Origin: Citricoccus sp. WCRC_4
GTDB taxonomy: Bacteria > Actinomycetota > Actinomycetes > Actinomycetales > Micrococcaceae
Assembly (NCBI GenBank): GCA_026645375.1
Contig: JAPFFX010000274.1
Span: 1-6,147 of the forward strand
DNA length: 6,147 nucleotides
Direction: 5' to 3'
This document shows positions 1 through 6,065 of the stretch, one piece after another. Position numbers and translations under genes: made by a program. A model generated the notes under the pieces. The model saw only the letters and a program-made list of their open reading frames with translations. It was not told where the DNA came from and ran no database searches. The stretch's first letter is position 1, and the number at the start of each line of letters is the position of its first letter.

Positions 1-364
1 CCACGGCGTCCACGGCATTGAGTTCCCGGACCCCGAGCACCTGTCCGCGTTCATCCGTGGACTCCCGGATCATCTGGAGGGTGTCGGTGTCGGCCGGCAG
101 CCAGGATGGGTCCAGGCCAGCGGGGACCACGTACCGGGCGGATGAGCCCAGCAGCTCGGTGATGCGTGCCGGTAGGGTTTCCACGTTCTCGTGGTGGACC
201 GTGGCCTTGTAGTCGACGAGCCGGTCCTCGAGCATCTCCAGGACGTCCCCGGCGGGCCGGTCGGACACCGTGCGGTAGGCGCGTTCCACCGTCGGGGCGG
301 TGGGCTGGTCGGCCAGGGCGCCGCGGATGCGGGCCAGGATCTCGGTCTTGGCGTCGGTGCTCAT
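1..364 (-). CDS. lutC: LutC, lactate utilization protein C (LUD domain), N-terminal part only
   Basis: Partial gene that starts at ATG 364-362 and runs off the left edge; about 121 codons are visible. LutC proteins of other bacteria are about 210-240 residues, so roughly half is present. It begins MSTDAKTEILARIRGALADQ, and the visible part ends in GVRELNAVDAV, the stretch that precedes the conserved TGCTAAIAETGT-like segment of the LUD fold in this family (that segment is outside the window). Its ATG overlaps the lutB stop in an ATGA. An AAGGAGGG ribosome binding site at 371-378 lies inside the end of lutB, 7 nt from the start, which settles the start. LutC is a cytoplasmic subunit of the LutABC iron-sulfur lactate oxidase; its exact role in the complex is not well defined. 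The identity rests mainly on gene order after lutA and lutB plus the N-terminal pattern. The C-terminal half cannot be judged. Confidence 0.88.
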   Translation of the reverse strand, partial: MSTDAKTEILARIRGALADQPTAPTVERAYRTVSDRPAGDVLEMLEDRLVDYKATVHHENVETLPARITELLGSSARYVVPAGLDPSWLPADTDTLQMIRESTDERGQVLGVRELNAVDAV

Positions 365-2094
365 CGGTCGCCCTCCTTCACCTGGTGCGGGTCGGTAGGT
401 TGGGCTGGGTCGGCGTCGGGCACCGTCCCGTCCGCGCGCACCCGGTCTTGGGTTTCGTCGGCGTGTTGGGCCCACCAGTTGCGGAACGACTCCCGGGGCG
501 GTGCCGGGATGTCGCGGACGTCGGTCCAGCCCCCGGCCATGCCAGGCAGCCAGCTGATGCGTCGGTCGTGGCCGGCCACGGCCCGGCCCAGGGGCAGGGC
601 CCGCTCGGCCAGGGCCATGCGCCGTCCGGAGGACATCACCATCGAGGCGCCCTTCATCATCAGGTCCATCTCGGACGGCGGGTGCGGCAGCCGCTGGAAC
701 AACCGGCGCACCCGGCCCGGGGCCGGTCCCGACGCCGATCCGGTGCTGCGGCCACCGCCGATGTTCTCGGCGGTGCCTTGGGGGCCGGCCGGAGTCTGAA
801 GGGCGGCGGTGGCGCCGTCTTCGGTGGGGACCGCGTCGGCGGCGGGGCGCTGGCCGTGCTTGGTGCGCACGTCCTCGTCGCGCAGGTGCACGAGGATCTC
901 GGGGATGTTGATCTTCACCGGGCACACGTCGTAGCAGGCCCCGCACAGGGTCGAGGCGTACGGCAGGGAGGCGTTCTCCGCGGAGGTGATCCCGGTCAGC
1001 TGGGGGGAGAGGATCGCCCCGATCGGGCCGGGGTAGGTCGAGCCGTAGGCGTGTCCGCCGGCCTGTTCGTAGACCGGGCAGACGTTCAGGCAGGCCGAGC
1101 AGCGGATGCAGTGCAGGGCCGAGCGGCCGGCCGGGTCCGAGAGCACCGCGGAGCGGCCGTTGTCCAGCAGCACCACGTGCACGTCCTGGGGCCCGTCCCC
1201 GGGGGTGACACCGGTCCACATCGAGGTGTAGGGGTTCATCCGCTCACCCGTGGAGGACCGCGGCAGCAACTGCAGGTAGACCTCCAGGTCGGCGAAGGTG
1301 GGGACGAGTTTCTCGATGCCCATCACGGTGATCAGCGTCTCGGGCAGGGTCAGGCACATCCGCCCGTTGCCCTCGGACTCCACCACGGTCAGCGTGCCGG
1401 TCTCGGCGACCCCGAAGTTCGCCCCGGAGATCGCGACCTTGGTGGAGAGGAACTTCTCGCGCAGGTGGGCGCGGGCGGCCTCGGCCAGGTCGCGCGGCTC
1501 GGAGGTGAGGCTCTCGTCGGTCTCGGTCATCTCCCGCAGGAAGATCTCGCGGATCTCGTGGCGGTTCTTGTGGATGGCCGGGACCAGGATGTGAGAGGAG
1601 CGGTCGTGGCCCAGCTGGACGATCAGTTCGGCCAGGTCGGTTTCGGTGGCGGTGATCCCGTGCTCGGCCAGGTGGCGTTCCAGGTCGATCTCCGCGGTGG
1701 CCATGGACTTGATCTTGATGGCCTCGGTGCTGCCGGTGGCCTGGACCAGGTTCGTGATGATCCGGTTGGCCTCGGCGGCGTCCCGGGCCCAGTGCACGGT
1801 GCCGCCGCGGGCGGTGACGTTGGCCTCGAACTGCTCCAACAGCTCGGGCAGGTTCGCCATCACCGACTCCTTGAGGGCAGAGCCGGCCGAGCGCAGCGCC
1901 TGCCAGTCCGGGAGCTCGTTGACCACGTTGGCGCGCTTGCCGCGGATCGTGTGGGTGGCGTGGCGGATGTTGGCCCGCATCTGGGTGTTGCCCATCTCGG
2001 CCCGGGCCGCGGCCGGGAAGGCGGTCTCGGCGTGCAGATTCCCCTGCCCGCGCACGGGGCGGACGGCGGGCATCCCGAGGGCGGTGCGGCTCAT
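361..2094 (-). CDS. lutB: LutB, iron-sulfur subunit of the LutABC L-lactate oxidase
   Basis: 577 residues, ATG at 2094. LutB is the ferredoxin-like, LUD-domain subunit of the cytoplasmic complex that oxidises L-lactate to pyruvate. The N-terminal LUD domain covers about residues 60-310, with conserved stretches such as MATAEIDL (131-138) and ISGANFGVAETGTL (222-235). Two [4Fe-4S] motifs follow: Cys329, Cys332, Cys335, Cys339 (CxxCxxCxxxCP), and Cys384, Cys387, Cys391 (CGACYDVCPVKINIPE). After a low-complexity Ala/Gly/Pro linker (about 412-460), the conserved C-terminal domain resumes with PSEMDLMMKG (473-482) and ends in the SWLPGMAGGWTDVRDIPAPP segment typical of LutB. Bacillus LutB is near 475 residues, so this protein is about 100 longer; the extra length is in the linker, the tail and the N-terminus. 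The start is supported by AGGAG at 2102-2106 and the ATGA overlap with lutA; the stop overlaps lutC the same way, so all three are one transcript. Confidence 0.96.
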   Translation of the reverse strand: MSRTALGMPAVRPVRGQGNLHAETAFPAAARAEMGNTQMRANIRHATHTIRGKRANVVNELPDWQALRSAGSALKESVMANLPELLEQFEANVTARGGTVHWARDAAEANRIITNLVQATGSTEAIKIKSMATAEIDLERHLAEHGITATETDLAELIVQLGHDRSSHILVPAIHKNRHEIREIFLREMTETDESLTSEPRDLAEAARAHLREKFLSTKVAISGANFGVAETGTLTVVESEGNGRMCLTLPETLITVMGIEKLVPTFADLEVYLQLLPRSSTGERMNPYTSMWTGVTPGDGPQDVHVVLLDNGRSAVLSDPAGRSALHCIRCSACLNVCPVYEQAGGHAYGSTYPGPIGAILSPQLTGITSAENASLPYASTLCGACYDVCPVKINIPEILVHLRDEDVRTKHGQRPAADAVPTEDGATAALQTPAGPQGTAENIGGGRSTGSASGPAPGRVRRLFQRLPHPPSEMDLMMKGASMVMSSGRRMALAERALPLGRAVAGHDRRISWLPGMAGGWTDVRDIPAPPRESFRNWWAQHADETQDRVRADGTVPDADPAQPTDPHQVKEGDR

Positions 2095-2990
2095 CGGCTC
2101 TCTCCTGAATCGGCGGCCACGGCCGCGGGGGCATCACTACTGGCCGAACCGGCGGCCGAACCGGCGGCGGCTTGGGTCCGGTGGCGTCGTCCGGTCGGGC
2201 CGGGGATGGACAGCTCCACCGGCCCGGTCACCTCCAGCGGGTTCTGCCGGGTGGAGGCCAGGATCTCGGCGAAGTGCACGGTGGCCACCCCCGCACCGGT
2301 GCGGGAGATCGCCCCGCCCAGGTGCATCAGGCAGGAGGCGTCCCCACCGGTGCAGACCTGGGCGCCGGTGGCGGTGATGTTGCCGATCTTCTCCTCGGCC
2401 ATCGCCGCGGACACGTCCGGGTTCTTGAACGAGAACGTGCCGCCGAACCCGCAACACTCCTCGGCGTCGGGCAACTCGGTGAACTCCACCCCGGCCACCG
2501 AGCGCACCAGGTCCTTCTGCCGGTCACCCAGGCGCAGCAACCGCATCCCATGGCAGGACGGGTGATACGTCACCGTGTGCGGGAACCAGGACCCGAGCTG
2601 CTCGGCGGCATTGGTTACCCCGAGCACGTCCACCAGCAACTGGGACAGCTCATAAGTGGTCCCGGCCACCGCCTCGGCCCGTCGGGCCAGGTCCTCGTCC
2701 CCGCCGGCCCGGGCGACCATCGGTTGCTGGTGCCCCAGGGAGGCCACACAGGACCCCGAAGGCGCCACGGCGACGTCGTAATCCGCGGCACTGAAGGCCT
2801 TCACGTGGTTGCGCACCACCGGCAGCGCGTCCTGTAGGTAGCCGCTGTTGACGTGCATCTGCGAACAACACCCCTGCCCGGGCGGGAACACCACCTCGTG
2901 GCCCAGCCGCTCCAGGACCCGCACGGTCGCCAGGGCGACCCGGGGATACATCGCGTCCACGATGCACGTGGCGAACAAGGCGATTCTCAT
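2091..2990 (-). CDS. lutA: LutA, CCG-domain subunit of the LutABC L-lactate oxidase
   Basis: 299 residues when started at ATG 2990, which has GGAGG at 2995-2999 and begins with the family's typical MRIALFATCIVDAMYP. An in-frame ATG at 3074 would add 28 unconserved residues and put the operator and predicted promoter inside the gene, so I reject it. LutA carries two Cys-rich CCG domains like those of heterodisulfide reductase and glycolate oxidase GlcF, and is thought to hold iron-sulfur clusters in the lactate oxidase. The visible cysteines are Cys9, Cys41-Cys42 and Cys81 in the first domain, then Cys146 (YHPSCHGMR), Cys179-Cys180 (EECCGFGGTFS), Cys213 and Cys220 (DASCLMHLGG) in the second. 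The first CCG reads CCS here. Homologues end near residue 240-255; residues 256-299 are an extra Ala/Ser-rich tail that looks disordered. It is first in the lut operon and overlaps lutB by 4 bases. Confidence 0.96.
   Translation of the reverse strand: MRIALFATCIVDAMYPRVALATVRVLERLGHEVVFPPGQGCCSQMHVNSGYLQDALPVVRNHVKAFSAADYDVAVAPSGSCVASLGHQQPMVARAGGDEDLARRAEAVAGTTYELSQLLVDVLGVTNAAEQLGSWFPHTVTYHPSCHGMRLLRLGDRQKDLVRSVAGVEFTELPDAEECCGFGGTFSFKNPDVSAAMAEEKIGNITATGAQVCTGGDASCLMHLGGAISRTGAGVATVHFAEILASTRQNPLEVTGPVELSIPGPTGRRHRTQAAAGSAAGSASSDAPAAVAADSGESR
2142..2165 (-). repeat. 12-bp tandem duplication in the lutA tail
   Basis: Two exact copies of a 12-base unit (2142-2153 and 2154-2165 on the plus strand, GGCCGAACCGGC). 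In the lutA frame they encode the repeated Ala/Gly/Ser run near residues 275-283, in the nonconserved C-terminal extension. Such in-frame repeats are typical slippage products in disordered tails. Confidence 0.7.
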
Positions 2991-3034
2991 GCGACCTCCG
3001 TCGGGGAGCAGTGCCGGACGGCCCAACAGACCGT

Positions 3035-3047
3035 GTGGTCTGACCAC
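3035..3047 (-). promoter_or_regulatory. FadR-type operator at the lutABC promoter
   Basis: Perfect 13-bp palindrome GTGGTCTGACCAC containing TGGTCTGACCA, an exact fit to TNGTNNNACNA. The 17 bases at 3034-3050 match 3248-3264 at 16 positions, so this and the permease operator are copies of one site. It lies 45 bases upstream of the lutA start and overlaps the expected lut transcription start. It is most likely bound by the GntR-family regulator encoded at 5289. Confidence 0.75.
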
Positions 3048-3059
3048 TGTAGGACAGTG
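3045..3059. repeat. Inverted repeat overlapping the lut operator
   Basis: CACTGT, AGG, ACAGTG: perfect 6-bp arms around a 3-base centre. It shares its first three bases with the 13-bp operator at 3035-3047 and contains the predicted -10 of lutABC. It may be a degenerate extension of the half-site array, a second protein site, or chance. Confidence 0.4.
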
Positions 3060-3074
3060 TGAGGCACCGCACAA
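3046..3074 (-). promoter_or_regulatory. Predicted lutABC promoter
   Basis: On the minus strand, TTGTGC (3069-3074) and TACAGT (3046-3051) are separated by exactly 17 bases. The -10 fits the TAnnnT pattern; the -35 keeps only TTG. The expected start near 3039-3040 falls within the palindrome at 3035-3047, mirroring the arrangement on the permease side. Evidence is moderate because the boxes are weak. Confidence 0.45.
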
Positions 3075-3216
3075 CCACGCCCCCTTCCGGCGTCCAGCTC
3101 GAGCGCCCCCTTAGATGCCCGCCCGAGTGTCCGGGTGCCGCCCGGGGGTGGCGCCCAACGAGGGGCCGGACAGGGCGTCCGGTGGCCCGTCCGACGGCGC
3201 GCCGCGTCGGTGGGGG
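3075..3216. other. Central part of the divergent intergenic region
   Basis: This stretch lies between the two predicted promoters and shows no convincing gene. It is very GC-rich and holds small inverted repeats: CCGGAC/GTCCGG at 3166-3171 and 3177-3182 with a 5-base loop, and CCGACG/CGTCGG at 3191-3196 and 3205-3210 enclosing GGCGCGCC. The second ends 6 bases before the permease -35 box, so it could be an activator site, but nothing specific supports this. Confidence 0.35.
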
Positions 3217-3244
3217 TTGACCGGTGTGATGCACCTCATATAAC
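3217..3244 (+). promoter_or_regulatory. Predicted sigma70-type promoter of the lactate permease gene
   Basis: The -35 box TTGACC (3217-3222) and the -10 box TATAAC (3239-3244) each match consensus at 5 of 6 positions and are separated by 16 bases. This is the most A/T-rich spot in the intergenic region. The expected transcription start is near 3250-3252, inside the operator array, which gives a leader of about 137 nt before the GTG at 3388. Confidence 0.7.
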
Positions 3245-3248
3245 TTAT

Positions 3249-3277
3249 GTGGCCTGACCACTGTGGTCCGACCACAG
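3249..3277 (+). promoter_or_regulatory. Tandem FadR-type operators at the permease promoter (four half-sites phased by 7 bp)
   Basis: Half-sites alternate with one base between each: GTGGCC (3249-3254), GACCAC (3256-3261), GTGGTC (3263-3268), GACCAC (3270-3275). The right pair sits in a perfect 17-bp palindrome, CTGTGGTCCGACCACAG (3261-3277). The left pair is the same dyad with one mismatch. Both dyads contain the ACC half; the right one fully fits TNGTNNNACNA, the published FadR/LldR-family consensus. The array covers the predicted +1 of the permease, as expected for a repressor. Confidence 0.75.
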
Positions 3278-3322
3278 CCGGGGCGGTGTCGGGAACCCCT
3301 CGCTGCAACCCCTGCCGGCCGG

Positions 3323-3358
3323 CGTCGAGGCATTGCGCCTCGATGGCGGGCCCCGCCA
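3323..3358 (+). other. Two consecutive hairpins in the permease leader
   Basis: First hairpin: TCGAGGC (3325-3331) pairs with GCCTCGA (3337-3343) across a 5-base loop, and extends by a G-U and a C-G pair to 3323/3345. Second: TGGCG (3344-3348) pairs with CGCCA (3354-3358) around GGCCC. The two share bases 3344-3345, so they cannot both form at full length. They lie 15 bases upstream of the Shine-Dalgarno sequence. No U-tract follows, so a classical terminator is unlikely. Confidence 0.45.
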
Positions 3359-3387
3359 GATCCTGTCCCCCAGAAAGGACACCCCTC

Positions 3388-5184
3388 GTGGACAATCTCG
3401 CCGTGCTGAGCCTTCTAGCGCTGCTGCCCCTGCTGTTGGTGGGCGTGCTGTTGGCCGGATTCCGCTGGCCCGCGAAGTACGCCATGCCCGTGGGGTATGT
3501 GGCGGTCGTGGCCATCGCGCTGACCGTCTGGCAGATGAGTCCGGCCGGGGTGATCGCCGCCTCCATCGAGGGACTCATCGTGGCCCTGACCCTGCTGTAC
3601 ATCGTCTTCGGGGCCCTGCTGCTGCTCTCGGCCCTGACCGTGGGCGGGGCGATGGCCACCATCCGGGCCGGGTTCGACAACATCTCCTCCGACCGGCGGG
3701 TCCAGGCGATCATCATCGGCTGGCTCTTCGGCAGCTTCATCGAGGGCGCCTCCGGGTTCGGCACCACGGCCGCGGTCGTGGCCCCGCTGCTGCTGGCGAT
3801 GGGCTTTCCCGCGATGGCCGCCGTCATGGTCGGGTTGATCGTCCAGTCCACCCCGGTGAGCTTCGGGGCGGTCGGCACCCCCATCCTGGTCGGGGTGGCC
3901 AACGGGCTGGGCGGTGACCCGGCGGTAAGCGAACGGGCGAGCGTGCTCGGGCTGAGCATGCCGGAGTTCGTTGACTCGATCGGGTTCTCCGTGGCGGTCA
4001 TGCACGCGATCGTGGGCATCCTCATCCCGCTGATCCTGGTCTGCCTGCTCACCGGCTTCTTCGGACCCGAGCGCCGCTTCCGCGACGGGCTGGCCGTGTG
4101 GCCCTTCGCGATCTACGCCTCCCTGGCCATGACCGTGCCCTACACCCTCGTGGCCCGCTTCCTCGGCCCGGAGTTCCCGTCCCTGTTCGGCGGGCTGATC
4201 GGCCTGGCACTGGTGATGTTCACCTCCAGCAAGGGCTTTTTGATGCCCAAGGACCACTTCGACTTTGGCCCCCGGGACTCCTGGGTCGGGCGCTGGACCG
4301 GGACCCTGGACCCCGAGAAGGTCCCGCCGGTGTCCCGGAAGATGAGCCTGGTCCGGGCCTGGGCGCCCTACGCGCTGCTCGCGGCCCTGCTGGTGATCAC
4401 CCGGATCGTCACCCCCGTGACCGAGTTCCTGCGCAGCCTGGCCATCCCCGTGGAGAACATCCTCGGCACCGGGGTCAGCACCCGCATCGAACCGTTCTAC
4501 TCTCCGGCCCTGCTGCTGATCCTTTCCGCGGTGTTCGCCTACCTGCTGCACCGCATGAACGGCCAACAGGTCCTGCGCACCCTGAAGGTCTCGGGTCGCC
4601 AGCTGGCCGGCACCGCCGTGGCCCTGCTCTTCGCCCTGCCCCTGGTGCGGGTACTCATCCAGTCCGGCCCGGAACTGAACGCCTCGGGACTGTCCAGCAT
4701 GCCGGTCACCCTCGCCGAAGGGGCCGCGGCGATCTCGGGGGGCGCCTGGCCGCTGCTGGCACCCTGGATCGGGGCCCTGGGCGCCTTCGTTGCCGGATCG
4801 AACACCGTCTCGAACCTGACCTTCTCCCAGTTCCAGTTCTCCACCGGCGTCCAGATCGGCGTGCCCCAACCCGAACTTGTCGTGGCCGCCCAGGCCGTCG
4901 GTGGCGCCGGCGGCAACCCCATCTCCATCCACAACATCGTCGCGGCCTCCGCCACCGTCGGGCTTTTGGGCCGAGAGGGTGACTTGCTGCGCCAGACCAT
5001 CCTGGTCACCACCTACTACTGCCTGGCCGGCGGCGTGGTGGCCTACCTGTTCATCCACGGCCTCGGGGCCAACCCCGGGACCATCATGCTCGTCCTGCTG
5101 CTGGCCGGTCTGGCCCTGGTGGCCCGGTGGATGATGCGGCACAACACCCCCGCCCCGCTCCGGACCGAGCGGGTGAGGACCTAA
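3388..5184 (+). CDS. lctP: L-lactate permease (LctP/LldP family)
   Basis: 598 residues from GTG 3388, with GAAAGGA at 3373-3379 placed 8 nt upstream. The same frame is open back to an ATG at 3247, but that start would lie across the operator array and add a Cys/Pro-rich, non-hydrophobic segment, so GTG is preferred. The protein is a polytopic inner-membrane carrier that imports lactate (often glycolate too) with protons. It has a hydrophobic N-terminus (residues 5-24) and more than ten likely membrane segments. Family signatures are clear: FGSFIEGASGFGT at 114-126, PVSFGAVGTPI at 156-166, GALGAFVAGSNTVSN at 462-476, and AAQAVGGAGGNPISIHNI at 500-517 followed by ASATVGL. Escherichia coli LldP is about 550 residues; the excess here is partly the cytoplasmic loop around 285-325 (FDFGPRDSW) and a polar tail. 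It is divergent from lutABC, with shared control sites between. LldP and GlcA share this family, so glycolate remains possible; the lut neighbours favour lactate. Confidence 0.95.
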   Translation: MDNLAVLSLLALLPLLLVGVLLAGFRWPAKYAMPVGYVAVVAIALTVWQMSPAGVIAASIEGLIVALTLLYIVFGALLLLSALTVGGAMATIRAGFDNISSDRRVQAIIIGWLFGSFIEGASGFGTTAAVVAPLLLAMGFPAMAAVMVGLIVQSTPVSFGAVGTPILVGVANGLGGDPAVSERASVLGLSMPEFVDSIGFSVAVMHAIVGILIPLILVCLLTGFFGPERRFRDGLAVWPFAIYASLAMTVPYTLVARFLGPEFPSLFGGLIGLALVMFTSSKGFLMPKDHFDFGPRDSWVGRWTGTLDPEKVPPVSRKMSLVRAWAPYALLAALLVITRIVTPVTEFLRSLAIPVENILGTGVSTRIEPFYSPALLLILSAVFAYLLHRMNGQQVLRTLKVSGRQLAGTAVALLFALPLVRVLIQSGPELNASGLSSMPVTLAEGAAAISGGAWPLLAPWIGALGAFVAGSNTVSNLTFSQFQFSTGVQIGVPQPELVVAAQAVGGAGGNPISIHNIVAASATVGLLGREGDLLRQTILVTTYYCLAGGVVAYLFIHGLGANPGTIMLVLLLAGLALVARWMMRHNTPAPLRTERVRT

Positions 5185-5196
5185 ACCCGCGGGCCC

Positions 5197-5237
5197 ATCC
5201 CCGGACCGTGGGCCAGACCAGCCCACGGTCCGGGGAT
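5197..5237 (+). terminator. Strong hairpin after the permease gene, probable terminator without U-tract
   Basis: The left arm 5197-5213 and right arm 5221-5237 pair perfectly over 17 bp with a 7-base loop (5214-5220). It begins 13 bases after the permease stop and ends about 50 bases before the regulator start. No run of T follows on the plus strand, as is common for hairpin terminators in GC-rich actinobacteria. It would separate permease and regulator transcription, at least in part. Confidence 0.7.
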
Positions 5238-5250
5238 CGGTGAGCCTCTC

Positions 5251-5267
5251 TAGAATGAGGTCCTACC
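5251..5267 (+). promoter_or_regulatory. Predicted regulator-gene promoter -10 with overlapping operator-like site
   Basis: TAGAAT (5251-5256) is a good -10 box, but no clear -35 is found at the usual distance, where the hairpin arm lies. The adjacent GGTCCTACC (5259-5267) differs by one base from GGTCCGACC, the core of the permease operator at 3265-3273, and keeps the GTNNNAC core of FadR-family sites. It would cover the expected start site, suggesting autoregulation. The flanking bases match less well. Confidence 0.45.
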
Positions 5268-5288
5268 CCTTTACCCCAGGAGCCGTCC

Positions 5289-6065
5289 GTGCCATCAGCC
5301 CCCGCCGCCTACACCCTGGTCCTCGACTGGATAGAGGCCCAACTGCGCACCGGACACCTCAGCGTGGGCGACAAACTGCCCGGAGAGCGCCACCTCGCCG
5401 AACAATTCGGGATCTCCCGCGCCTCCGTCCGCGAAGCCGTCCGCATCCTCGACGCCATGGGCCTGGTGCGCTCGGCCACCGGCTCCGGACCCTCCGCCGG
5501 CGCCGTGGTCATCTCCGAACCCTCCAAGGCCCTGGGTTGGGCGCTGCGCATGCACATCGCCACCCGCTCCCTGCCCGTCCAGGACATCGTCCAAACACGA
5601 CTCCTGCTGGAAACCCAGTCGGCCCTCGACGCCGCCGCCGCCCCAGACTCCGATCAGCGGTCAGAAATCCTGAACCAGGCCGCCGAACTGCTCCAGACCA
5701 TGGATGACCCGGACCTGCCTTCCGGGTGGTTTCACGAACACGACTCCCAGTTCCACACCCTGCTCAGCTCCCTGGCCGGAAACGTGGTGGTCGAAACCAT
5801 CATGGACTCCCTCCGTCAGGCCACCATCAGCTACGTCCAGGAAACCGTCGCAGGCCTACCCAACTGGGCCGACGTACGGGGCACCCTGCAAGACCAGCAC
5901 AAGGCCATCCTGGAAGCCTTCCGTGACCGACGCGGCCACGACGCCGCCGAGGCCCTACACCACCACATCACCTGGTTCTACAGCCTCAGCGAAGACCACA
6001 ACGGCACAAACGACCAGGCCACCCCTGCTCCGACGGGCACGGCAGGTGCCGCACAGCGTTCCTAG
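5289..6065 (+). CDS. lldR: FadR-family GntR transcriptional regulator (LldR-like, FCD domain), likely lactate-responsive repressor
   Basis: 258 residues from GTG 5289, preceded by AGGAG at 5278-5282 with 6 nt spacing. Residues 8-75 form a GntR winged helix-turn-helix, with the signature LPGERHLAEQFGISRASVREAVRIL spread over 30-54. Residues about 95-232 form an all-helical FCD effector domain. Its likely metal ligands are Asp152 and His156 (the DxxxH of HDSQFH), His204 (QDQHKAIL) and His226 (LHHHI). Their spacing of 4, 48 and 22 closely matches the Asp-His-His-His zinc site that I recall for Corynebacterium glutamicum LldR. The last 25 residues are polar and probably disordered. It sits next to the permease and near lutABC, and FadR-type palindromes lie at both divergent promoters and just upstream of this gene. 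I infer it represses lut and lctP, and perhaps itself, with L-lactate as inducer. The family call is firm; the ligand and the symbol rest on context. Confidence 0.88.
   Translation: MPSAPAAYTLVLDWIEAQLRTGHLSVGDKLPGERHLAEQFGISRASVREAVRILDAMGLVRSATGSGPSAGAVVISEPSKALGWALRMHIATRSLPVQDIVQTRLLLETQSALDAAAAPDSDQRSEILNQAAELLQTMDDPDLPSGWFHEHDSQFHTLLSSLAGNVVVETIMDSLRQATISYVQETVAGLPNWADVRGTLQDQHKAILEAFRDRRGHDAAEALHHHITWFYSLSEDHNGTNDQATPAPTGTAGAAQRS

Noticed and set aside
166..2565. 799-codon open frame on the plus strand opposite lutC, lutB and lutA
   Set aside because: The translation is Gly/Arg/Val/His-rich with no family resemblance. It lies entirely antisense to three clearly conserved genes and is open because of the high GC at third codon positions.
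2991..3074. Longer LutA from ATG 3074
   Set aside because: The extra 28 residues show no conservation, and the start lies upstream of the operator and predicted transcription start. ATG 2990 has GGAGG and the conserved MRIALFATC beginning.
3256..3268. Perfect 13-bp palindrome GACCACTGTGGTC as a separate operator
   Set aside because: It arises automatically from the alternation of the half-sites on either side, and its centre lacks the GTNNNAC core of FadR-family sites.
3247..3387. N-terminal extension of the permease from ATG 3247
   Set aside because: It would translate the operator array and leader, has no ribosome binding site in a sensible position, and is Cys/Pro-rich rather than hydrophobic. 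GTG 3388 has GAAAGGA and starts the family-like sequence.
3278..3387. Riboswitch in the permease leader
   Set aside because: Two hairpins are visible, but no known riboswitch core, and no terminator U-tract, can be recognised.
3111..4052. 313-codon minus-strand frame beginning inside the permease gene
   Set aside because: It has a Ser/Pro/Thr-rich composition without motifs, overlaps the permease antisense and then crosses the predicted promoter and operators.
3415..5226. 603-codon open frame on the minus strand opposite the permease
   Set aside because: The product is extremely Gly/Gln/Asp/His-rich and hydrophilic, the typical antisense image of a Leu/Val/Ala-rich membrane protein.
5309..5594. 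Short minus-strand frames opposite the regulator's DNA-binding domain
   Set aside because: They are antisense to a conserved GntR domain, with no independent ribosome binding site or recognisable product.
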